Below are positions 11,534 through 24,357 of a DNA stretch of 64,000 nucleotides, one piece after another. The notes under the pieces are model-generated. The model had not been told where the DNA came from, made no database searches, and saw nothing but the letters and a program-made list of their open reading frames with translations. Location: assembly GCA_022592435.1 (NCBI GenBank), contig JABYQS010000080.1, forward strand, positions 1-64,000, in the 5' to 3' direction. The DNA comes from Cerioporus squamosus (lineage: Eukaryota > Basidiomycota > Agaricomycetes > Polyporales > Polyporaceae). The translations under genes and the position numbers were made by a program. How positions within the stretch are numbered: the first letter of the stretch is position 1; every line of letters starts with the position of its first letter.

Positions 11534-12898
11534 TCATGCTTCACTCCGCCCCGCTTTGTTTCTCTGGTCTCTCGCTCTCTCTCCTCTGGGCCGACTTTGA
11601 TAGACACACTTATTGCAACGCACGATGCACTATGCTTACTGGCATAGTGCCGCCGTCACTTGTGCTGTACCTTGTCCCTCGTCGGATCTTACCTGTGATA
11701 TTTGTGGTATGGAGTCCATCACGCTCCTTAGAAAGTAGTACTCGTATACGTACATAATCTTCGCTAGGGTGCGATAATCGTACCTTGTGCACATGCCTGT
11801 GGCCTGTGAGCGTTTTGATTTGGCGTATCTGATGCCTGTCCTTCGTTTGCCTTGGTGTGCGATGTTCATGCGTGTAGTCGAGTACCGCCCTTTCGATGGA
11901 GAGCCGGGTCGTGCCGCAGTCGCGACTGCACAATTCATTGCATACAGAAGCCCCAGCGGACTCGTTCAAGTTGTACGAGTGAGTTCCTTCGATCGAGGGG
12001 AGCGTAGTGATAGTTGGAGCCGCGTGATCGAGCACCAAGACGGACCAAGACATGTCGGTGTCGAGCGTGTCATGAGCAACCCAGCAGCCAAGAAGATGGA
12101 GACACGTTATAAGCAACTGCCCAGAGGTCGCGAGCAACTCTCCTTCCTCGTCTGCCCTATCACCCTCCAGCAGCCAGGACCCTGGCCGACCTTCCCGCAT
12201 GCTACGGTCTGCTGGGTGCTCAACGGGCGTCGCCGCGTCGGTACCCCCTTAGCGTTCATGCAAAAGAGCTCCGAGTCGTCACGCCAGGACGCGATCGAAA
12301 CGCGGTCACGTGTCGCATAATGTCAGACGAGCCGCGTCTGCCATGTCGAGTGTCGGGAGCTTGGTAGCCAGGTCAACAACACGGTGACTAGTGAGCTAGT
12401 GCTGGGCATGAAGGTAAGCACGCAATAGCATCCTGTATACTGCGCTTCTTCCCTGCTTGCCTTATATCTCGACGACATTTGAAATGCTCTGATAGATGTC
12501 GCCTCTATCGACCGGGGAGTGATTGTCTCCGGAGTCGCACGGGTGGAGCTCAGCTCTGAGCTGGATGTTGTGCGCTGAAGTGCGGGTAGTGTGCGAGGTA
12601 AGAGCATGCAGCGAACAAAAGTGAATTTGACTTTGACCGTAAAGCACAGTAACAGCATGGGCGGGGCAGTATAGGAGGGTCTGGGCGGGGCGGTCGTAGT
12701 ACATGGGCGCTAGATGTCCAGAAATAGGGACGCGGTGTTACACGCCCATCCGTCAAGAAGACGCGAGGCAACGCCCACAACGTGCCCTCATCCACTCTAC
12801 TCCCTTCCTCTTCTTCTTGGTTTCGCTGGCCACCTCGACGCTCGTTGTACTCGACCTGGGACACCACATAACCACACTGGCCACCTTCGACCACCGCC
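11534..12898. other. Intergenic region; promoter of the CorA gene at its right end
   Basis: About 1.4 kb. The longest frames (11610-12200 minus and 11787-12320 plus) overlap antiparallel and show no family signature, so I do not call genes. The last 110 nt include a pyrimidine-rich tract around 12795-12823 just before the CorA start, typical of fungal core promoters. Confidence 0.6.
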
Positions 12899-15430
12899 AT
12901 GCCTCGCGAGAACAGCTTCAGCGACTCCGAGGGTCGTTCACTTACCCCAGATCCCGAGGAGGGCTTCGCCTCGTCTCCAACCTACGACGGCCCCACTGCA
13001 GAACGACTTCCTGCCCCAGCCGGACGTCCTTCTATCGAGCAGACCGTCGCGCAGGCGCAATCTGAGCCGGTCAATGTTGAGTACAAGCCTCACCATCTGC
13101 ATCTCAAGCACAACGCTAGCTCGCGTAGCCATGCTCCCCCTCAGAGCACCCAGCGGCCGACTTTCACAACCCCAAAAGAGCGTTTCCGCGCCACCGTCCG
13201 CAAAGTCATGGCCATGAAGCGCACCTCGTCATTCATGAGCCGTCGTGGGATCGGCGCCGAGCCTGGTGTCGACCCCCGCCGCGCGTCCGCCTTCCTCAAC
13301 TACGGCCATATCCGCCAGCAGTGTCTCATCGAGGTCAATGACTACTCCACGATGCGCACCAGCTTTGGTCGCATGACGAACGCCGAGTTCATTCGTCTCC
13401 TCGCTGACCCCAACGCAAGCCGTCGGGAGCCGTGGACCAAGGTTCGTTGGATCAACATTGGCGGGATTAGTTGGGATGTCATCAGTGCCCTGGCGCTCAA
13501 GTACGGTGCGTATCTAAGGCCCGCTGCTTCCCAGACGTGATAACTGTCGACGCAATGACTGAATGCGATGTCCCATACGGGTAGACCTCCACCCCCTTGC
13601 GCTCGAGGACGTGCTCCACCAACGTGGCCACGCGCGCTCAAAGGCCGACTACTACCCGCAACACCTCTTCGTCCGCGTGCTCATCCACACGCTTTCGAAT
13701 GAGAGCGATGCGTCCTCGAGCATCTCGCATCTACCGCGCTCGGAGTCCCCGACTAATATCGGCGACGACGATGAGGACGATGACGACTCGGAGTTCCAGT
13801 TTGGCAAGCTCGCGGACGGCCTCCCGATTGAGGACGACGACGAGAAGACCGTCTTCGGGAGCACGAACCCGTCGCGCCTCTCGAGCATGAAGCGTGGGAC
13901 GTCGATGCGCCACCGATTTCGCCGCGCGGACGTGGAGACCAGCGGGCCCATTCAGAACGGCTTCGCGGGTGTGGAAGAGGACAAGGCGCAGAACAACGCG
14001 CGCAACAGGAAGCTCTTGCGCGAACTGAAGCGCGGCGACCGGGTGAACGTGAAGATTCAGCCACTGTGTCTGTTCTTGTTCAGGGATGGGACCGTCATCT
14101 CCATTCACAAGGGTGCGTTGTCTCGAAGAATTTGTGACTGCATCCGTGGATGGGAAGATTGACGTGTGGGGTGTTGGGATACAGATAACACGCTGAACTT
14201 TACTGCGCCGATCACTGAGCGGCTGCGGCAGCGGGACACTGGCCTGCGGACAACAGCGGATCCGTCGTTGCTCATGGAGTCTCTGATTGATCTTGGTGGG
14301 TGGCAGAAACCAAACTGCGATTGTCCTACTCGCGCTTACACGCTGCGCTGTCTGCAGTCGTCGATCAGGCATTGGAGGTTGTCGAGGAATACCAGGGCAG
14401 GATATTAAAGATAGAGCAGGCGGTCCTGCTGAAGCCCAGCATGAAGACCGTCCGGCGGCGTGAGTCTTCCTGGTGCAGTTCTATGTCTAGGCGCCATCAG
14501 CTGACTGGGTATATGCAGTTCATATCCTTCAGGGTGATCTCATTCTGCACAAGCGTACGCTGGAGCCGATCAAGACGGTCATTTATGGCTTGCGCCGGTA
14601 TGACCTGGACCGTGTCATGGCGCTGAAGGAGCACGTGAACCCGAACGAGAAGGTGGAGGGATACATGAGCCATAAGGCGAAGATCTACCTTGTACGTCTC
14701 TCATCATGTTGGGGTTGGAGGGACGGATGCATGCTGACTGATGCACAGGCCGATGTTCATGACCACATGGAGTACATCCTGACCAGTCTGGACATGATCG
14801 CTGGTATCACGGAGAACTTGATCAATTACACATTCAACGTGCGTTTCTTGTACCGAACTTGCTTTTGCCATCCTTTCACTGACAGCATGCTCTCCTAGAT
14901 GGCGTCGTATGAGATGAACGAGGTCATGTACGTGTCCTGTGGTCCGTAACAGCAGGGAAAGTACGATTACTGACTCGCTGTCGACCCGCAGGCGTCAATT
15001 GACAACCGCGACCATCATCTTCCTGCCACTGACGCTGCTAACCGGGTACTTCGTACGTATCGAGACTGCCAATTCCTCTGTTCCCGCTGACCGCTCTCGT
15101 TGCCAGGGCATGAACTTCGAATTCATGTGGTCTGTCAACAAGCATAGCGATCTCCTGTGAGTGTGCACAGTCCTAACTGTCAGGAGCAGGTGCTGACCGA
15201 TGACCGCGCGCGGCACTAGCTTCTGGGAGATCGCGATCCCTGTGATGCTCGTCGTCGTCCCGCTCTTCATGTTCAGCGACTTCAAGCGCATGGGGCACTA
15301 CATCGAGAAGCGCTTCAGGAGACACAAGATCAACAGGGTGCGTGTTGTTTTCGACGCAGTGCTGGTCCTGAACGATGGTCTGACTGGTTCGCGCTTTGCG
15401 ATATTTTGGCAGTCGTACAAGCGTGCATAG
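12899..15430 (+). CDS. CorA-family magnesium/divalent cation transporter (Alr/Mnr2-like)
   Basis: Membrane transporter for Mg2+ and related cations. The long hydrophilic N terminus (MPRENSFSDSEGRSLTPD) precedes the CorA cytosolic domain: KVRWINIGG, then HPLALEDVLHQ, an Asp/Glu-rich insertion encoded around 13760-13860, and FLFRDGTVISIHK. The helical stalk includes DLILHKRTLEPIKTVIYGLR and MEYILTSLDMIAGITENLINYTFN. The C terminus has TATIIFLPLTLLTGYF, the hallmark GMN motif (GMNFEFMW, near 15109-15131), and a second membrane helix WEIAIPVMLVVVPLFMF followed by a basic tail. About ten introns all keep frame, many with GTGCGT- or GTACGT-type donors. The short last exon ends at 15430. Vacuolar versus plasma-membrane location cannot be told from the sequence. 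Confidence 0.93.
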
Positions 15431-18400
15431 AGCGACCGCCCGGCGATCCTCAATCCTTGAACGTCAAGGCCAAGGCTTGCTCTCGGATCCCTTCACCTGT
15501 GCTGATACCTAGGCTTCTCGCTACTCTGGTCTAGGCGGATACAACTGGATGGAACGTCACGACTCTTAACCCTATTCGCCACGACTTCGACGCTCCCCTT
15601 CTCCTGCGGCTCCGGCGGGGCTGGCTCCTGTCAATTCCGCTTTCCCCTAATGTCTGAGATCTGAATCCTACCCCCTTCGTCGGTCAAAGCCAAAGTCAAC
15701 GCGTCGCATACACATATACACCTCGTCACATACAGTATACACCCCGCATACGATATCCTTGTTTACGCTGTCATCTATCATCGGAAGCTTGCTCTCATCA
15801 TAGCATCATACTCTTGTCTCTGCCTCGACCACTTACTTATCTTGTACTTACCATTATCCTCGACGCGTGCTACAAGTCGTCGTACTCACGCTCGTTGCTG
15901 TGCTGTTGTGGACTCATCATAGGAATAGAAAGCTGTTAATGGACGTTACGGGGGTTCTCGACGGCCACCCAGTGCGAGGAGCCTCACCCTATGGGGCTCG
16001 TGTCCGGCGCCATGCATCAAAACCGCCGTCGTGGGATGTTTGGGCTCTCTTCTCACACTACAGGCATGACGTTGACACGTTACGCCCAGGTCTGCTCAAC
16101 CCGAACCTGTCGACCGCATACCCTGTTTTCCTCGTCTGGGGAATTTGCGAGCGTCCTTCATGCGCGTCAGGAACCACCCTACATACATGGCCCGAGCGAG
16201 ACGGTCGCCACCACTTGTGGAAGAGAAGAAACAGGTTCCTCCCGGACGTCCTTGGACTCGCGGTGAGCCCAGATACTCCTGCTGCGGCGATTGTTATGCA
16301 TTCACGAGTTTGCGCGGCGGCCAGTGCTAGGACATGCGCGATGAGGCAAGCAGATTACTCAGTAATGCCAGATCAAGATTGCCGAACGAGCCTCGGGCCC
16401 CTCTTGACCTGGAGTTACCTGGAGTACTACTTCTTTCTTGCCGTGATACGAGCCTCATTGCTATTGGCCAGAGGTGGAAGTTGAAGGGGTATCGTTAGCC
16501 CTAGTCCTCAACGCTTTCCCCTTTGCAACGTTCGCGCACTTCGCAGATCTTACTCAAGTCCCTCCGGGACACCCTGCAAGCGTCTCGACGTCATCGGTAG
16601 CCAGCGCAAGCGGGCACTATGTCCGGACCGTGCGTATGCGGTGACCGCAGCGTGGTCGATGGACGGGATGCAGGAGAACAGGGTGTCCTCGAGGCTTGGA
16701 GCGTCCAGCATAGCGACGCGAGACGGTTCCGGTTAGACGTCAACACACTCGGGACGGCCCTTTTTTCGAGGACCTCCGTTCCACATCGCCTATGGTGGAC
16801 ACTGCGTGAGAGTGGAGAAGATCTCGGGTAACCAGCACGCGGTAGGCAGGCTCGCAAGTTATCCGCAAAAGTGTCCAACCAACAGTTACACTGCACCCCG
16901 CTGATCCCCGCCGGGCGACCCTCGTCGTATGGAACCTCGGGGACCTGAGGCCTTAGTGGGAGGTTTGGTGTAGGGCCCGCATCGCCCAGTGCTTCCCGAC
17001 CAACTTCGAGATGGAAGACGGTGAACTTTGCGTCTTCCGGACACATCCTCGTGAGTGAGCATTCCAAACGATTGCGGTATTCAACGAGAAGTCAGACTGA
17101 TAATAGGTTCCTGGTGCCTAGCCAACCCGGACGTACATATAGTATCAGACGACCGCCGGACCTGCAAGGTTCTGCCTGCGCAGGGAAAGCGGTCGTGCTC
17201 CTGTCGTTGCCCTGAGCGCGCGAGTAAACCTCCAGTGGCATAGAAGATCCGCGATATCAGGTTCGTATGATTTCTCCCCAAAGAACGTGCAGTGTAGACT
17301 GATGTACACCCCTTAGACAAGACCTTCTGTTGCAATACCCATACTTGCACCTAGTGCGCGTCCGCCGGCACTCGACCAGCCTGAGGAAGCCGCCCGGGAA
17401 CCTTTTTGAAAGCGGATGAAGCCGGCAGTTTTACACACTCGCACAACTGTACGAGTATGCTGTAACGCCTTGTCCGAACGCCCTCGGGTGAAGCTCTCGC
17501 TGACGCCATGGTCGGTTTACCTGGGCAGGCACGAGGGGGACACGCACGCACTGGTTGCTGCCGCGCGTGGGTCGTTCCAGGCGTTATAGGTTATGCTATG
17601 CATCTTCGTATGTGCTCGGATCTTTGCCTACTGTGGCACATACACACAACTCACGCCTTCATCCAGGAAGCCCGCAGAATGGCGGATGCTGGGCGGCCGG
17701 TCTGCCGCGGGCAATGTCAATCAGCTCAGCGCATCCACACACGTAGGCAGAACGGAAGAACCACGGCCAAACGCCATAGGGCCCATCGGAAAGTGAGTTA
17801 ACCGTCCTATTGCCCATAGGTATACCTGCTTCAGAGGACGTGATCAATCAGTAAGGAATATCCGCCAGAGCCTCATGGTCGCACCGGTGGAAGCAGCATA
17901 GGGCTCGAGCCGATACTTCCTAGAGTTCGAACTCATTCCTGCTGTAACGCGCCAACATGAACTTCTGCCAGTGCAGCTGCTTCATGTCGGAGGCGCGGAC
18001 GAATAGAGGCGTCGTAGGCGGGATGCCGGCACGGACGGCGCCAGCGACCCCGGAGAGAAGAGGAGGAAGAGAGGCGGGTGCTATACTGGAACCTAAATCT
18101 GCTTCAGTGCGGGGCGGTTTGTAGGAAGCTGTCCGTGCCTGAAGGTCCCCGTCGGGAAATGATAGAAGGCGTAGTGTACACTGGCATACGAACCCCGTAC
18201 TAGCCGCGGCGCTGTATGCTGTAACGCCTTCGTCTGAGTCCCATGGACGGAGCTCTCCTAGCTTCGACAGGGTCGTCAGCACATCTGAACTCCGAGTCGA
18301 CAAACGGCACGCCTACAACCCCCGACATACGCCGCCGCCGATGAAGGTCGAAGCCTGTCCCTAGGCGAGTAACACATGTCTGTGTCGAAGAATCAGTGAT

Positions 18401-19158
18401 AGAAGCCATGTCTTATGGTCTTTCCCTCGCTGCTTGTCTGGGGGCTTCTATCTCAAGCAGTTACTTCACAAGGCGGCTTCAGAAGCAGCTGGTCGACATA
18501 CTCCGCACCGACCTCGGAACGCTGGCACATGTTCTTACGAACCTAAAGGACCGGCAATGCACTCGCCTCGGACCTTCTCCTTCATGCGCCCAGAACCCGC
18601 GTATCGATACAAATACATCGGTGGGAGTCTGATGGGACAGATACAGATGCAAGTAGATGTGTTCTCCATCTATAACCGTCGGATGTCGTACGTACACTCG
18701 AGTAGTAACGGACGAACTAGCAGCCTGTCTACATGAGGAAGATGTGCCCAATGATAGAGAAAGAGTGCAGTGGGAACGAGGGTATGTATGCGATAGGTAC
18801 GGCGCGAACGTGATAATCATACAACAGAAACAGGAAGAAGTACATAGACCTCGGACCGAGGAAGGACTGCGATCCTTCGCAGCGCGCAGTCCAGACTCGG
18901 CCAGGCCTGCGCACCTGCGGCAGACACAACCCAAAGTATACACGTCGCCAACGCTGAGGTGCGACGAAGACGGAGAAGGGAGATAGATAGAATCCGACAC
19001 TTGTCATGGGTGGAGGGAGAGTGGCAATTTCATGGCGTGAGTGTAGTCGTTAGGGCGCTCGGGGTGGTGTCTGCGAGGCTTCGAGCGGATGTTGGATGTG
19101 GAGCGGGCGGGGTCAGTCAGAGGCATCGATTGACTGGCTGCTTATTCCGGCTCCCGCG
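15431..19158. other. Gene-poor region of about 3.7 kb
   Basis: I find no protein family, tRNA or complete mobile element here. A promoter-like CT-rich stretch with several ATATAC/GTATAC steps lies at about 15700-15850, but the frame after it (15867-16484) begins with GTG and has no recognisable domain. The 17-mer GTATGCTGTAACGCCTT occurs twice, near 17455-17471 and 18214-18230. Frames at 17920-18303 and 18479-19000 (minus) lack an ATG at their ends. The stretch may hold degenerate repeat DNA. Confidence 0.5.
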
Positions 19159-21809
19159 TTAATCGTGAAGGTACGACTTCTCGAGCGGCTGGAAGACGAG
19201 AGTTCCCTTTGGCGGCTGAGTCACCTGTTTTGCACCGGAAGATAGGTGTGTGAGTGGACGAAGTCTCGCTTGACCGAGCGCAGGAGAAAGAGGGTCGGTG
19301 GAAAATGGGTGCCGGAGGGACGACAGCGTCGGATGCACCCCGTTGGAATATCAGAAGCAAGAAAGGCAACACGCACCGTGTTCAGAGGGTCCGAAACTTC
19401 GAACTTGCCCTCGAGAAGGGTCGGAGTCGCACGGGCAATGAGCGACATGACAATGAGTTTGATCTCTGTGGAGTGCACCGCGTTGACAACGAAGGCAAAG
19501 CGCAGCCCGACGGCCCCGAAATTTTGCGGAAGGCGGCGTGAAAGACGGCAGCGGAATCAGACGGAAGAGCAAGATGTCAGCTTGTGAACGGCGACATGTC
19601 GTAATTTACAGACTGGGGACGCACCGTTGACAGCGAGCACGCGGCCGGGGCAGGCAAAGCGGCCGAGTCCAAAGACGATGTGCGCAGGGCCGGTCATGAC
19701 GGCTTCCTTGCCAACCTCTGCCCACTGGAAGCCATTGAACTCACGCGGATTATCGCCAAACACCTCCGGGTTCTCATGCACCGTAGTGGACATGGCTGTG
19801 ACCAGATGTCCTGTGACAGGAAGGAGGGTCGTTAGTCATGCTGTCGCTTCAGGTTGTGTCAAAGCGGACAAAGTGGGGTGCAACGAGTCGGTAGATGGGG
19901 ATGGAATCATAGAGATGGCTACCACGCGCTGAGATAGCGATGGAGGGCGGAGAGATTAGTGGAACGCACCTTTAGGGATGATGACGTTGCCGAGGGGAAC
20001 ATCGCAGGTAGCGTACCGCATGGTCGAGATAGTGTCGCCCTTGAGACGCATCACCTCCCGAATGAATGAGTCCATTAGGCGAGCCTCGCGTAGTGATTGC
20101 GCAGTGAGGCGTAATCTGCCGTCCTCGTCTTCCTCGAGTACCTGCACGAGCTCCTCGCGAAGCGGTGCGAGATACTCTGGACGCATCGCGAGCTGGCACA
20201 GAACCCATTGTGACACCACGGTCCTGTCAACGGTCAACGTATGCGGGAGAAGGCCGGCGAGGATGACGGAAGAAGCATGCGCGATTCAGTAAGTGCTACT
20301 AGCGACAGACGCGGATGAGAACTCACGTCGTGTGGACGGCCGCGAAGATCAAACTGAAAACAACCAATAGTTGAGCGGTGGGAAGTAAGATTGGGTGTAC
20401 AGTCAAGACACGTACCAGAGCAGCAGGATAGCGATGTACAGACGGCGCAGGGGGCCGATGCGTTTGCCGTCGGAAGGATGGTATGTCTTGGTGATGAGAA
20501 AGAGGACATTTCTCGGCTTCGTCACACGTTCCGCGCATCAGCATTGAGTAAGAATGTCAGGCGGTAGTGAAAATGCGACTTTACCTCGTCCTTTGGAGAC
20601 AGCTTTCCGGAAGAGATCATATCCTCATACCGGTTGATATCGCTATAGATCGCAGGCCCGCACTTTCGCAAGAAACCGAAAGGGATGCTGATTAGCATCA
20701 CCTTGACCCTGGAAGGCACAGAACGTCAAACGTCTATCGGAGACAGATGACCGAGGCAACGCGGATGCAAAAGCCTCGGAACAGGAAAAGGAGCGCACCA
20801 AGTGTACAATATCCAAAGTATCGGGATGTACTTCCCAATAAGCGAGAAGTTCTGGTATTGTCCCGTGAGCTCCGCCATCCCGTTCGAGACGTCCTCGATG
20901 ATATCCTGGTTTTGTTCGTTGACATAATCCTGCGGAATCCAGTGTCAGACATGACCTAACAATAGACGTCGACTCGCTTGACGGCGTAGTCAAGGAGCTA
21001 TTACCTGGCCCAGAAGCAAGATCAAGGTGGTCTCAGCAATGGTGTTGTGGAAGTGGTTGAAGCAGCTGGGATGATTGCCAGACTTCAGCCCCTCGGCGGC
21101 GAGGTCCACGAACTCCTTGGCATCCCGTTGAAAGAGTGGGTAAACTGGGAATCTCCGTGAGCGTCCGATGATACCTAGGCGATGATGTATGGCTCACTTC
21201 TGTATACGATCTCATCGATGCGGTCCACAATGCCATCCCGGACGAAGTCCTGCAAGTCTCGGAACAGCTTGCCCTTCGTGAAGGCCATGATGGGTTGGAG
21301 GTTCATTATCTAGGTCCTACGTGAGCAGGTGGGGTCTAGCACGTAAGGGGAGAGTTCTCACAGCGGCTGAGCCCTGCTCAAAGCTGAAGAGACGGTCGCA
21401 GCTGAGGACGTGTCGAGCGTGTTCATGGTTGACGATGTACTCCAACTGGGCGGAAGGTGAGAAGCGATCGTGGACTAGCATGGGGCACTCACATTTCCCT
21501 TCCTCCGAACGCCGATCACAGGACCATAGGTGGCGAATGCCTGACCGTACGCGTCCCGAGGTCTGGAGAAGATATCTTCAGGCTGTGTAGGAGGTGAGTT
21601 AACGCGGCTACCGTGAAGACGGAGCTAACATACTGGGATATCGACAATAGGGGGCAAACGATCCTTAGGGATCTAGTGAGGGAGAGTGAGGGTCGTCAGA
21701 TTGGCAACAGCACACGGAATGGACGTATGTGTACCCGGTTACGCTTTACGGACCAGGCGTAAAGAGCGATGACAACGGGGCCTAGGAGGAGATATGGCGA
21801 GTGTTCCAT
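19159..21809 (-). CDS. Cytochrome P450 monooxygenase
   Basis: ER-anchored heme monooxygenase of about 500 aa. The ATG at 21809 gives MEHSPYLLLGPVVIALYAW, a membrane anchor ending in a basic stop-transfer; exon 1 is exactly 25 codons (21809-21735). Further exons read PRDAYGQAFATYGPVIGVRR, EYIVNHEHARHVLSCDRLF, NLQPIMAFTKGKLFRDL and NEQNQDIIEDVSNGMAEL. The I-helix is FAAVHTTTVVSQW, the K-helix ExxR lies in SFIREVMRLKGD, and the heme-binding loop is FGLGRFACPGR (about 19640-19675). I end the gene at TAA 19159-19161 after a longer final intron, giving EVSDPLNTVTQPPKGTLVF, which fits the usual tail of this basidiomycete P450 group. Reading on without that intron would end at about 19221. About ten introns keep frame. 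No pathway partners are nearby, so the substrate is unknown. Confidence 0.92.
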
Positions 21810-24357
21810 GGTTGGGAGATACTGGGTCGAACGCGGTATGCCAATCTCTTACATATAGGCAGAACGCCTGAGAAACTGGTATGTCATATCGGCCTATGTC
21901 TGCTCGCAGGGCTTCTGACCGGGAATGTGGACCTGCCGCGCCTGTTCGAGGAAAGGAAAGAATCGATAGCGCTTGTAAGAGAAGCTTGGTGCGTGCGCGT
22001 CGTGTCTCGCAGCTCAACCTTCCAATCAGAGGGGAGAGAAAGATGCCGCTCGGGTGACAAGGACGTGCGATCCCTGACTGTGGACGCATCGGAACAAGAT
22101 GCGATGTGGCTGCCAACCACTGCAGAGTGAGACCCTAAAACTCTAAGAGGATGTCAATATACACAGACTTTCGGGTGAACAAGGTTTCGCAGTCATACCT
22201 GGTACCCACGAGCAGACTGGCCGCAGCTCGAGCACCCGAATGGAATCGGGGCTCCGAGGCCACACATCGGCAGCGGCTGGTCACACCGGTCAGGAGTCCA
22301 GACCAAGTCACGAAGAAGAGCATGGTTCTGTGTTATTATTGAGTTGCGTCTCGGGGGCTAAGCGGGGGCGGAGATACAGGCGGGGCAGCTTTGGTACATG
22401 GGGGTAGCAGGACAAGCAGCCGGATCGACTCACACCAATCACGGCCCACCGGCAAGCCCCAATTGGGCGTCTCCGAGAACTCCGGACTCGGTGTCTGTTC
22501 CTCTCTTCTCTTCTGTCTTTTGTTCCGACAGACGAACCCGTTGCACTCGGGCCCACTCTTGCCGTTTCTTGAGCGCATCGCTGCAGCACGCGCTTTGTTC
22601 TGCGCCAGCACCCCGTTAATCCGATGGTTTCCGGGTGGGGAACAGAATCACAGGACGAGTCTCGTTAAGTTCACGGAACGGTACAGGGTCATCTCAGTTG
22701 AAGTCCGGACTTTCCCACTCATGCAGATTGAAGATTCCGACTATTGGGGGGACTTGAGGCTTGCCATTCGTCCTACGTGCACCCCCCACATCACCCTTGT
22801 ACTCCTCCTGATCCCCAGCTCGCGAGGTCTGCCTGAATCAGTGCAATCCCGAGGTGACACAACTTTGCGTACGGTGTTCGGGTCGACCATCGGCCATTAC
22901 TCTCGCCTTCGTGCGACCGGTGATGGAGAAGGGGCGACACCCGAGAGATACTGGGGTCTCTGTGGTGCACCTCTACGATCGAGGTAAGTCATCGTACCAG
23001 CCACCTGGAAGGAGCTTGGTTCCGAACTTCTTGCTGATGTGATTCCTTCGGTCGAGACACTCGCCTCCAGGCCCTGGTCATCGATAGGGGTCGGAGGCCA
23101 CCTCTAGAGACCACCCCGCACCGCGCCCCCGCTTGGCCACTTCTGAGTACGTATTTCATCGTCATAGATTGTTCACCCGCTTACCAGTTACGCAAAGCAA
23201 ATGCTTCCGGCCGAGCATCCGGACAGCTCTTGGGCCAAGTCATGACCTCGGAACCTCAGATTGAGTTACTAGCACGCCCGCGGACAGTACGTACCTGGTA
23301 CATGACAAGGCTCACCGCTGCGAAGATCGCCCCGCGTACATACTCACCGCGCCCATGAGGCGGTATTCCCCGCTGCACAGCTCTGTCTCCGCCCGGGAGA
23401 GAGGTACGGACATCCGCACATGATTCCCACTTAGCTTTCTCCTTGAATCCATTGCATAAGTGTCGTGTACGAGTGTGCCCCCGATAACACAGAAGTCCCT
23501 CGGGTAGCGGCAGAACCCACGCACCTTGCCAAACCAAATGCAGCGTTCTCTGGCAGCATGAAGGAGGGCGAAGGCACTGAATGGGGTCTGGATGGGGTAG
23601 GCGTGCGTGTGTGCGTGCAGACGGACATCGATACTACCCGCGGAGATCCATTGGTCGAGGATCACGTCAACGGTAAGTGTGCAATCATCCCCCCGTGCTG
23701 CGAACTACGCGGCCGTGCAGAAGCGCAAGTAGCAGCCTGGGACAGCTCTTGTTCGTCATCGACCTGCAGAAGTGGTCGGCAACTGGCCGTGGCCGTCGAG
23801 TTCGGCACCAGATTGTCGCACACGAGCTGTAGATCGAGACAGGCATCTAAGACGAAGAGGCTGGAGGCAGGGAAGCAGAAGCACGCCGGTGCCAGTGCCA
23901 GTGGCAGACAAGAGCGGGGAGCGGACGACAGCTTGGATCTCGGCATCTTGGGACACGATCTTGCAGGCACACGTCGTCCCAGCTAGGATCCTCGATTACT
24001 GTCGGCCAATCCTACGTGACCTTGAGGCAGCCATCTTCTTGTCCGCTTGCCAGGACAGTCACATCCTTGAACCTTGATGCCACCCGAGCAGGCCTAACCG
24101 TCTGCGTTTGATCTGCATGCTATCAGTAGGGAGGTGTCGCGAGGATACAGTGGGTACAGTTACAAGATACAAGTTTACAAAATGCGATGAAAGTCCCAAT
24201 CGAGTCCCAGATGCAAAGGTCAGAGATGTACAAGAAGATGACTGGTTCAGATATGGTGTAGATGTCGAGTTAAGGAGGGGAGAGATGGGAGAACCAAGAA
24301 AAACGGACCAGAAACCCACGCACGCAAATCGAAAGCCCGAGCGACGACTCCGACGAC
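21810..24357. other. Intergenic region upstream of the P450 and downstream of the RdRP
   Basis: About 2.5 kb without a supported gene. Frames up to 198 codons occur (for example 22391-22987 plus), but they show no conserved motif, carry antisense counterparts of similar length and have no splice-consistent extension. It presumably contains the P450 promoter and the RdRP 3' UTR. Confidence 0.55.

Noticed and set aside
11610..12320. Overlapping antiparallel frames of 196 and 177 codons between the DUF6534 and CorA genes
   Set aside because: Neither shows motifs, and complementary long frames are expected in GC-rich DNA.
15867..16484. 205-codon plus-strand frame with a hydrophobic N terminus after a promoter-like CT-rich stretch
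   Set aside because: It starts with GTG, has no recognisable domain after the first 15 residues and shows no splice-consistent extension.
17920..18303. 127-codon minus-strand frame
   Set aside because: The first codon is TTG, the first ATG lies near its C terminus, and no family features are visible.
18479..19000. 173-codon minus-strand frame downstream of the P450
   Set aside because: It begins with GTG, is low-complexity Ser/Cys-rich and overlaps plus-strand frames of similar length.
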